From contig JAJZFF010000302.1 in assembly GCA_021805485.1 (NCBI GenBank), positions 1-11,872 of the forward strand: a DNA stretch of 11,872 nt. The letters are read 5' to 3'. Below the pieces are notes generated by a model. It saw only the letters and a program-made list of their open reading frames with translations. It ran no database searches and was not told the DNA's origin. Each line of letters begins with the position of its first letter. The stretch's first letter is position 1. The translations under genes were made by a program, and so were the position numbers. The DNA comes from Pseudomonadota bacterium. GTDB taxonomy: Bacteria > Pseudomonadota > Alphaproteobacteria > Acetobacterales > Acetobacteraceae. Below, piece after piece: positions 6,609 through 11,872 of the stretch.

Positions 6609-7304
6609 CTATCCCGCGAGTGCGCGCGCCCGTTCGCGAAGCAGCGCCTCGGCCCGCAGCAGGTCGGCCTCCGTGGTGATCTTGAAATTCTCCTCGCTGC
6701 CCGGAACCATCTCGATCGCCAGCCCCGCGAGTTCGGCGACCGCGCAGTCATCGGTGAAATCCCGCCCCCGATGCGCCGTCTGCGCCAGCCGGTGCGCGCC
6801 GAGAATTGCGTCATAGCGGAACCCCTGCGGCGTCTGTGCCCGCCACAGATCGGCGCGGTCCACCGTGCCGGTCACGATCGCGCCGCTGCAGCGTTTCAGC
6901 GTATCGGTCACCGGCACGCCGACCACGGCGCCCGGCACGCGGTCGAGCGCGCCGATCACCGCGCCGATCACGTCCGGCGCCACGAATGGCCGCACCCCGT
7001 CATGGATCAGCACCCTCTCCGGTGCGACGCTGGCGATCGCCTCAAGCCCGTTGCGCACCGATTCCTGCCGCGAGGCGCCGCCAGCGACCGGTTCCGGCAG
7101 GCCAAGCCCCGACATCGCCTCGTCATACAGCGCGCGGTCCGCCGGATTGATCACCACGAACACGGCGCGCATCGAGGCATGCCGGCGCAGTGCCTCCGCC
7201 GTGCGGCGAAGGATCGGCACGCCGTCGAGCAGGCGATACTGTTTTGGAATGGGCCCGCCGAGGCGATGGCCCCGGCCGGCGGCGACGATCAGTGCAACGG
7301 TCAT
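6609..7304 (-). CDS. ispD: 2-C-methyl-D-erythritol 4-phosphate cytidylyltransferase
   Basis: 231-residue IspD, which joins CTP to MEP in the non-mevalonate isoprenoid pathway. Conserved features are LIVAAGRGHRLGGPIPKQY (5-23) with R14 and K21 matching the catalytic Arg20 and Lys27 of the E. coli enzyme, VLIHDGVRPFV (98-108), PVTDTLK (131-137), AQTPQGF (156-162), DFTDDCAVAELAG (182-194) and GSEENFKITTEADL (202-215) with the catalytic Lys208. The length is that of a monofunctional enzyme. Many Alphaproteobacteria carry an IspD-IspF fusion, but here the frame stops after the IspD domain and no ispF lies in the window. ATG at 7304 is preceded by GGGGA four bases upstream. The gene is divergent from lpxC and converges on the permease gene. 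Confidence 0.97.
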   Translation of the reverse strand: MTVALIVAAGRGHRLGGPIPKQYRLLDGVPILRRTAEALRRHASMRAVFVVINPADRALYDEAMSGLGLPEPVAGGASRQESVRNGLEAIASVAPERVLIHDGVRPFVAPDVIGAVIGALDRVPGAVVGVPVTDTLKRCSGAIVTGTVDRADLWRAQTPQGFRYDAILGAHRLAQTAHRGRDFTDDCAVAELAGLAIEMVPGSEENFKITTEADLLRAEALLRERARALAG

Positions 7305-7319
7305 GCGGTCCCCGGCTCG

Positions 7320-7336
7320 GCGCGGCGGCGCCGCGC
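7320..7336 (-). other. GC-rich hairpin in the ispD leader
   Basis: GCGCGGC (7320-7326) and GCCGCGC (7330-7336) form a perfect 7-bp stem with a 3-nt loop. In the ispD transcript it sits directly upstream of the GGGGA ribosome binding site and 15 nt before the start codon, where it could affect translation. It has no U-tract. Chance occurrence in GC-rich DNA is possible. Confidence 0.4.
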
Positions 7337-7400
7337 TTCGGCTCCCTGAAAGCAGAACCGGCCGGCAAAGGCAAACCGCCTGGCGCGGGCTTGTGATCGG

Positions 7401-7430
7401 ATTATGTCAGCCCCGCCACGAAAACAACAA
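7401..7430 (-). promoter_or_regulatory. Candidate ispD promoter
   Basis: The minus strand shows TTGTTG (7430-7425) and, after 18 bp, CATAAT (7406-7401), which matches 5 of 6 bases of the -10 consensus. Transcription would start near 7394, giving a leader of about 90 nt that includes the hairpin at 7320-7336. The -35 is weak. Confidence 0.3.
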
Positions 7431-7445
7431 AATCATAGGCTTATA

Positions 7446-7463
7446 CAGAAATAATCAGAAATA
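7446..7463 (+). repeat. Helically phased direct repeat in the AT-rich island
   Basis: CAGAAATA occurs at 7446-7453 and 7456-7463, a 10-bp period (about one helical turn), so both copies face the same side of the DNA. It lies upstream of lpxC within the AT-rich stretch and could be an activator or repressor site. No known regulator is recognised. Confidence 0.5.
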
Positions 7464-7503
7464 TTCATTGATTTCCCCATAACGCCCGACCGGGCTAGTT
7501 TGC

Positions 7504-7538
7504 AGCGCAATAAGGATGGCGGTCGGCCATCCTGCGCT
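7504..7538 (+). other. Stem-loop in the lpxC 5' leader
   Basis: AGCGCA (7504-7509) pairs with TGCGCT (7533-7538), and GGATGGC (7514-7520) pairs with GCCATCC (7526-7532) around a 5-nt loop GGTCG. A 4-nt bulge (7510-7513) lies on the 5' side only, giving a 13-bp stem. It ends 21 nt before the lpxC start and just ahead of the weak ribosome binding site AAGG (7546-7549). There is no U-tract, so a leader control element is likelier than a terminator. Confidence 0.55.
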
Positions 7539-7559
7539 CACCGACAAGGCTTCTATTAG

Positions 7560-8510
7560 ATGATGTATGCCGCCGCACAGTTTCATGGCCATGTCGCACC
7601 CGGGCAGGATGTCCCGGTGCCGCGACGTGGGCTGAGAGCGGCGATCTCCTGCCGCGGCGTCGGGCTGCACGGCGGCCAGGAGGTGAATTTGCGTTTTGCC
7701 GCCGCCGAGCCGGGCAGCGGCATCCGCTTCCGCCGGACCGATCTCGGCGTCACGATTCCGGCCCGTCACGATCTCGTGGCCGACACCAGGCTCTGCACCG
7801 TGCTGGCCGATCCGGCCCGGCCGGAGGCGCGTATCGGCACGGTCGAGCATGTGATGGCCGCGCTCGCAGGCCTCGGTATCGACGATGCGCTGGTCGAGGT
7901 CGATGGCCCGGAAATCCCCATCCTGGACGGGTCGGCGGCCGAGTTCGTCTTCCTTCTCAACTGTGCCGGCATCGTCGAGACAGGCTTGCCGCGCGACATC
8001 ATCGAAATCCGCCGCCCGGTCCGCGTGAGCGACGGCTCTGCCTTCGCCGAGCTGCGGCCCGCGGCGCAAGGCGAATATGGCTTCTCCGCCGCGCTCCAGA
8101 TCGACTTTCCCGCCCGTGCCATCGGCCGCCAGGCCCTCTCGCTCGAGATCACGCCCGAGAGCTTCGCCGCCGAACTGGCCCGCGCCCGCACGTTCACCAT
8201 GAAGCAGGACATCGATCGCCTGCGCGAGGCCGGGCTTGCCCTCGGCGGCACGCTCGCCAACGCCGTGGTGGTCGACGGCGATGAGGTGATCAACCCCGAG
8301 GGCCTGCGCAGCCCGGATGAATTCGTCCGCCACAAGCTGCTCGACGTGGTGGGCGATCTCGCCCTCGCTGGCGCCGCGATCCGCGGCCGCTTTGTCGGTG
8401 CCCGCACCGGCCACCGGCTCAACAATCTGCTGCTCCGCGCCCTGTTCGCCGATCGTGCGAACTACCGCTTCGCCGGCGTGGCGGAGCCGGACCTCGCCGC
8501 CGTTGCGTGA
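7560..8510 (+). CDS. lpxC: UDP-3-O-acyl-N-acetylglucosamine deacetylase
   Basis: 316-residue LpxC, the zinc deacetylase that commits UDP-GlcNAc derivatives to lipid A synthesis in the cytoplasm. Features are GVGLHGG (33-39), TVEHVMAALAGLGIDDALVE (94-113) with H97 and E96 equivalent to E. coli H79 and E78, DGPEIPILDGSA (115-126), ARTFTMKQDID (209-219), and RSPDEFVRHKLLDVVGDL (250-267) with H258 and D262 as the H238/D242 zinc ligands. GHRLNNLLLRAL (284-295) carries H285, the catalytic H265 equivalent, so the active site is complete. The N-terminus is about 15 residues longer than in E. coli; ATG at 7560 (followed by a second ATG) is used, but GTG at 7617 is a possible shorter start. It stands alone, divergent from ispD, rather than in the ftsZ-lpxC arrangement. 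Confidence 0.97.
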   Translation: MMYAAAQFHGHVAPGQDVPVPRRGLRAAISCRGVGLHGGQEVNLRFAAAEPGSGIRFRRTDLGVTIPARHDLVADTRLCTVLADPARPEARIGTVEHVMAALAGLGIDDALVEVDGPEIPILDGSAAEFVFLLNCAGIVETGLPRDIIEIRRPVRVSDGSAFAELRPAAQGEYGFSAALQIDFPARAIGRQALSLEITPESFAAELARARTFTMKQDIDRLREAGLALGGTLANAVVVDGDEVINPEGLRSPDEFVRHKLLDVVGDLALAGAAIRGRFVGARTGHRLNNLLLRALFADRANYRFAGVAEPDLAAVA

Positions 8511-8550
8511 CGCGGGGCGCCACCGTCCGCGGCGCTGCCATAACTCCTGA

Positions 8551-10194
8551 TCATCTGGCCGCCGGCGTCAGCCTGCCGTTCTGCAGCCGGTAAACCCGGT
8601 CTAGTCTTTCGACCCCGGTCAGCCGGTGGGTGATCATCAGCACGGTGCGCCCCTCCAGCGTGTTGTTCAGCGTCGCGAGGAAAGCGCGCTCGGTCTCGAG
8701 ATCGAGGCCCGAACACGGCTCGTCGAGGATCAGGATCGGCGCCGGGCTCAGCAGCGTGCGCGCCAGCGCGAGGCGTCGGCCCTGGCCGCCCGAGAACTGC
8801 GATCCCTGCTCGCCCACCCAGGCCTCCAGCCCGTCCGGCAGGGCGCGCACCATATCGGCGATGCGAGCCGCCTCCAGCGCGGCCCAAAGCGCGTCGTCAT
8901 CCGCATCGTCGCGTCCAATCAGCAGGTTGTTGCGGATCGTGTCGGCGAACAGATGCGTCGTCTGCGACAGCCACGCGATCCGCCTTCGCACATCGGCCGA
9001 GCGCAGCGTGGCAATATCGGTGCCGCCGAGCCGGATCTGTCCTTCATCCGGCGAAACCAGTTTGAGGGCCAGCGCCGCGAGTGTGGACTTGCCCGCCCCG
9101 GACGGCCCGAGCACCGCGATACGAGATCCCGCCGGTATATCGAGCGACAGATCCTCGAACACCGCCTGCCCCTCCGGTGTCCAGCGGAAGGCGACATGTT
9201 CGAAGGCGAGCGCGTTGCTCCCCGGCATCGGCGCCGGCCGCGCCGGATCGCGCACCCGCGGCTCGGCCTCGGCGGCCTGCAGAACGCGTGAGGCGGCGGC
9301 GGAGGCGCGGCCCGCCGTCACGCCCGCCCGGGGCATGCCGCCCACTACCTCGAAGGCGGCAACGACGACGAACACCGCCACCACCACCGCGACCGGATTC
9401 GCGCCATGAATCAGCAGCACCGCAAGCAGTGCCGCCTGGGTGGCCAGAAACGCGAGGCCCTGGAGCGCCCCTCCGCGCGCGGCGAGGTCGCGTTCGGCCC
9501 GGAACAGCCGCGATTCCTGCCATTGCACGCCGGCGAGCATCCGGCCCTCGGCCTCGTAGACCTTGATTTCGCGGAGTCCGGTCAGCGTATCGAGAACCGA
9601 AACCCGCAATGCGCCGCCCGCCTCGGTCTCGTCCGCCGCGGCCGCCCGCGCCGCGAGCATTGCCCGCCACGGCATCACGAAGGCGACCACGGCGAAGAGC
9701 ACGAGCACCAGGGCGGCGGCGGTATCGTCGTCGCGCCCGACCGCGACCAGCAGCGCCGGCACCAGCATCGCCGCCCCGAGCAGGGGGATCAGCAGGCGCA
9801 GCAGCACGCCGTCCAGCGCCTCGATATCGTTCACCAGCCGCGCCAGCACATCCCCGGAGCGGCGGAAGCCAAGGCCGCCGGCGGCGCTGCGCGCGAGCCC
9901 GCGGTAGAACCAGAGCCGCAGCGCCGCCAGCGCGCGGAATGTCGCGTCATGCGTCGTCAGCCGTTCAAGATAGCGCAGCACGACCCGCGCGACGCCGGTC
10001 ACCTCCAGCGCCACCGGTACCGCGAGGGTGATGCCGAGCGCGGCGGCGGCGATATAGTGGCCGGCCGCCGCCATCAGCGCGATCCCGGCGGCAAGCGAGG
10101 CCAGCGCCACCAGCGCGCCGAACACGATCGCCGGCGCCTGCCGCCGCCAGATCAGGATCACCCGCAGCAGCGGCGCCAGCACGGAGTCCGTCAT
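8551..10194 (-). CDS. cydC: Thiol reductant ABC exporter subunit CydC
   Basis: 547-residue fused permease-ATPase, the CydC half of the heterodimeric CydDC exporter of cysteine and glutathione, required for periplasmic redox balance and assembly of cytochrome bd oxidase. The membrane domain occupies about residues 1-310, with an early AAGIALMAAAGHYIAAAALG segment typical of CydC. The ATPase domain, numbered from the GTG at 10197, has Walker A GPSGAGKS (364-371), Q-loop Gln412, signature FSGGQ (468-472; Phe for the usual Leu), Walker B ILILDE (488-493) and switch His524. Its start overlaps the cydD stop: the junction reads GTGATGA, so either GTG at 10197 or ATG at 10194 may start it; ATG is chosen. 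The two genes are therefore translationally coupled. It converges with lpxC (40-bp gap). No cydAB is in the window. Confidence 0.94.
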   Translation of the reverse strand: MTDSVLAPLLRVILIWRRQAPAIVFGALVALASLAAGIALMAAAGHYIAAAALGITLAVPVALEVTGVARVVLRYLERLTTHDATFRALAALRLWFYRGLARSAAGGLGFRRSGDVLARLVNDIEALDGVLLRLLIPLLGAAMLVPALLVAVGRDDDTAAALVLVLFAVVAFVMPWRAMLAARAAAADETEAGGALRVSVLDTLTGLREIKVYEAEGRMLAGVQWQESRLFRAERDLAARGGALQGLAFLATQAALLAVLLIHGANPVAVVVAVFVVVAAFEVVGGMPRAGVTAGRASAAASRVLQAAEAEPRVRDPARPAPMPGSNALAFEHVAFRWTPEGQAVFEDLSLDIPAGSRIAVLGPSGAGKSTLAALALKLVSPDEGQIRLGGTDIATLRSADVRRRIAWLSQTTHLFADTIRNNLLIGRDDADDDALWAALEAARIADMVRALPDGLEAWVGEQGSQFSGGQGRRLALARTLLSPAPILILDEPCSGLDLETERAFLATLNNTLEGRTVLMITHRLTGVERLDRVYRLQNGRLTPAAR

Positions 10195-11872
10195 CACGCC
10201 ACCCCCTCGAGCCGCGCGGTCTGTGCCGCGCCAAGATCGAGCTTGCGGCCGCTGAATTCATGCGCGAAGGCCGCGTGGCTGGCCAGCACCACGGTCCGCC
10301 CGATCGCCAGCCGCTTGAGGCTTTCCACCACCTCGCGCTCCGTCGCCGGATCGAGCTGGGCGGTCGGTTCGTCGAGCAGCAACAGGCTGGCATCCTTGAG
10401 AAAGGCGCGGGCAATGGCGATCCGCTGCGCCTGCCCGCCCGACAGCCCGTAGCCGCCTTCGCCGATCCGCGTCGCCAGCCCCTCCGGCAGCCGCTCGGCA
10501 AATTCGTTCACGCGCGCAAGGCGCACCGCCTCCAGCAGTTCGGCCTCGCTCGCTTCCGGTCGCCCGAGCCGGATGTTCTCCTCGATCGTCCCGGCGAACA
10601 GCACCGGCCGCTGGCTGATGAGCGCCGTCATGCGGGCGAGCGCTGTCGGCACGATCGTCTCGATCGGTGCGCCGTTCAGCGTAATCCGCCCGGATTGCGG
10701 CCGGATATAGCCAAGCAGCAGCTCGATGATGGTCGATTTCCCCGATCCCGACGGGCCGACCAGCATCATCGTCTCGCCCGCGGGCAACTGGAAGCTCAGA
10801 TCCCGCAGCACGGGGCCGCGTTCCTGGTCCCAGGCGAAGCCGACGCCTTCAAAGGCGATGGTGATGCCCTGGGCTGGCACATTGCGGATCGCGTCCGGCG
10901 GCACCGCCGCCACCGCCGGTTCGGGCAGGCCGACAAGGTCTTCGGCCGCGGTCTGTGCCGTCATCCGGTCCTGATACACGGCCGAGAAGGCGCGGAACGG
11001 CGCGAAGAATTCCGGCACCAGCAACACGCAGAACAATGCGGTCGGCGCCAGCGCCGTCTGGCCGGCGAGCAGCGGGCCGGCAAACCGGATGGCAATTCCA
11101 ACCAGTGCCGCCGCGGCAAGCAGGTCGAGCGCGGTGGCGTTGAGAAAGGCAACCCGCAATATGCGCATCGTGCGCAGGCGCAGTTCGTCCGCGGCGCGCC
11201 CAAGCGCTGCGGCCTCGGTTTCGGCGCGCCCCGCCAGCACAATGGTGGCGATGCCGCGCACACGGTCCAGGAAGCGGGTCTGCAGGCGCGCCATGGCGGT
11301 GAACTGTCGCCGGGCCGCGACGCCGGTGCCAATTCCGGTGATCGCCATGAACATCGGCACCAGGAGGCCGGCGCATGCGAGGATCACACCGCTGCGCCAG
11401 TCGGCGATCGCCGCGGCGAGAGCGACGAGCGCCGGCCCGATCGCGGCGAGCCGCGCCGCAGGAAGCCAGCGTCCGTGGAGCCCGTTCATCGCCTCGATCC
11501 GGTCGACGACGATGATCGAGAGTTCTGCCGAATGCCGCCCGCGCAGCAGCCCCGGCCCGGCGCTCATCAGCCGTCCCAGCGTATCGCTGCGCAGCCGCCG
11601 GCGCGCGGCGATGCCGAGCCGGCTCGCCTCGTGTTCCTGCCCGACGATCAGCGCGGCCCGCACCAGGGCGGCGGTGACGAAGCCGAGTCCAAGGAGCGCC
11701 GTCGGCAGCCGCCCCGGTGCGATCGCGGCGGCAAGCAACCCGGCCGCGCAGGCGATCTGCCCGATCGCAACCAGCACCGAGGCGATGCCGAGCCCGATCG
11801 CGAGCCGCGCGCGCCGTCCTCCAAGCCTGATTTCGTGACGGATCCACTGTTTCGCGGGAGACGATTGCCGTG
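10194..11872 (-). CDS. cydD: Thiol reductant ABC exporter subunit CydD, start beyond window edge
   Basis: CydD half of the CydDC exporter. The frame has a GTG at 11777 but stays open to the right edge, and the 31 extra residues (including SPAKQWIRHEIRLGGRRARL, then the first membrane helix) look like a normal CydD N-terminus, so the true start lies outside the window. Numbered from that GTG, VPEFFAPFRAFSAVYQDR (254-271) is the typical CydD signature ahead of the ATPase domain. Walker A is GPSGSGKS (341-348), followed by Q-loop ISQRPVLF (387-394), LSGGQ (445-449), Walker B LLLLDE (465-470) and switch His501. Both ATPase sites of the pair look intact. The stop overlaps cydC. The cydD-cydC order is the common one. 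Confidence 0.94.
   Translation of the reverse strand, partial: RQSSPAKQWIRHEIRLGGRRARLAIGLGIASVLVAIGQIACAAGLLAAAIAPGRLPTALLGLGFVTAALVRAALIVGQEHEASRLGIAARRRLRSDTLGRLMSAGPGLLRGRHSAELSIIVVDRIEAMNGLHGRWLPAARLAAIGPALVALAAAIADWRSGVILACAGLLVPMFMAITGIGTGVAARRQFTAMARLQTRFLDRVRGIATIVLAGRAETEAAALGRAADELRLRTMRILRVAFLNATALDLLAAAALVGIAIRFAGPLLAGQTALAPTALFCVLLVPEFFAPFRAFSAVYQDRMTAQTAAEDLVGLPEPAVAAVPPDAIRNVPAQGITIAFEGVGFAWDQERGPVLRDLSFQLPAGETMMLVGPSGSGKSTIIELLLGYIRPQSGRITLNGAPIETIVPTALARMTALISQRPVLFAGTIEENIRLGRPEASEAELLEAVRLARVNEFAERLPEGLATRIGEGGYGLSGGQAQRIAIARAFLKDASLLLLDEPTAQLDPATEREVVESLKRLAIGRTVVLASHAAFAHEFSGRKLDLGAAQTARLEGVA

Larger units (their letters stand above)
7305..7559. other. Divergent ispD/lpxC intergenic region with AT-rich island
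   Basis: 255 bp without a supported gene. The left third (7305-7400) is GC-rich and holds a hairpin next to ispD. The middle (about 7420-7482) is strikingly AT-rich against the high-GC background and contains a phased direct repeat. The right end holds a strong hairpin just ahead of lpxC. It must carry the promoters of both genes. I found a weak ispD candidate and no convincing lpxC promoter; TTGATT (7468-7473) lacks a well-spaced -10. Confidence 0.7.

Noticed and set aside
7468..7501. TTGATT...TAGTTT as an lpxC promoter
   Set aside because: The spacing is 22 bp, outside the usual 16-18, and the -10 match is weak.
8511..8550. Possible terminator between convergent lpxC and cydC
   Set aside because: Only short competing GC stems (5 bp) and no T-tract in either direction.
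9406..10452. 348-codon open frame antisense to cydC/cydD
   Set aside because: Arg/Gln/His-rich composition typical of antisense frames in GC-rich DNA; opposite conserved ABC transporter domains.
1..11872. Defence system, mobile element, prophage, CRISPR array or biosynthetic cluster
   Set aside because: Every protein-coding stretch is explained by housekeeping or metabolic families, and no transposase, integrase, terminal repeats or spaced repeat array was seen.

Overview
The window is a GC-rich chromosomal segment (roughly two-thirds G+C by eye) from a Gram-negative bacterium, most likely an alphaproteobacterium. LpxC shows that lipid A is made. The GTTC-N7-GTTC operators ahead of one gene match the LexA box established for Alphaproteobacteria. 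Long spurious antisense ORFs and densely packed genes fit the same picture. I cannot fix the genus; something near the Acetobacteraceae is a guess. There are no tRNAs, rRNAs, insertion sequences, integrases, phage genes or CRISPR arrays, so this reads as core or near-core chromosome.

Layout. (1) 1-2152, plus strand: the 3' part of a class III (omega) aminotransferase followed one base later by a PuuA-type glutamine synthetase, a pairing typical of polyamine (putrescine) catabolism. (2) 2165-4784, minus strand: manC (bifunctional GDP-mannose pyrophosphorylase / phosphomannose isomerase) and, downstream, a PA0069-family radical SAM protein. The 88-bp gap between them carries two alphaproteobacterial-type LexA boxes. 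(3) 4870-6578, plus strand: a creatininase-family amidohydrolase coupled by an ATGA overlap to an EamA/DMT permease. (4) 6609-7304, minus strand: ispD (isoprenoid precursor synthesis, MEP pathway). (5) 7305-7559: a 255-bp divergent intergenic region with an AT-rich island, a phased direct repeat and a hairpin on each side. (6) 7560-8510, plus strand: lpxC (committed step of lipid A synthesis). (7) 8551 to the right edge, minus strand: cydC and cydD, the heterodimeric ABC exporter needed for cytochrome bd assembly; cydD runs off the window.

The genes do not form one system. They are small transcription units for polyamine use, sugar-nucleotide supply for surface polysaccharide, isoprenoids, lipid A and respiratory assembly. 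The most notable signal is the control region of the radical SAM gene (3249-3323). Two LexA-type boxes lie inside a 23-bp imperfect inverted repeat flanking a perfect palindrome, which suggests that a poorly understood radical SAM family is DNA-damage-inducible here. The second is the ispD/lpxC divergent region, with structured leaders and an AT-rich repeat.
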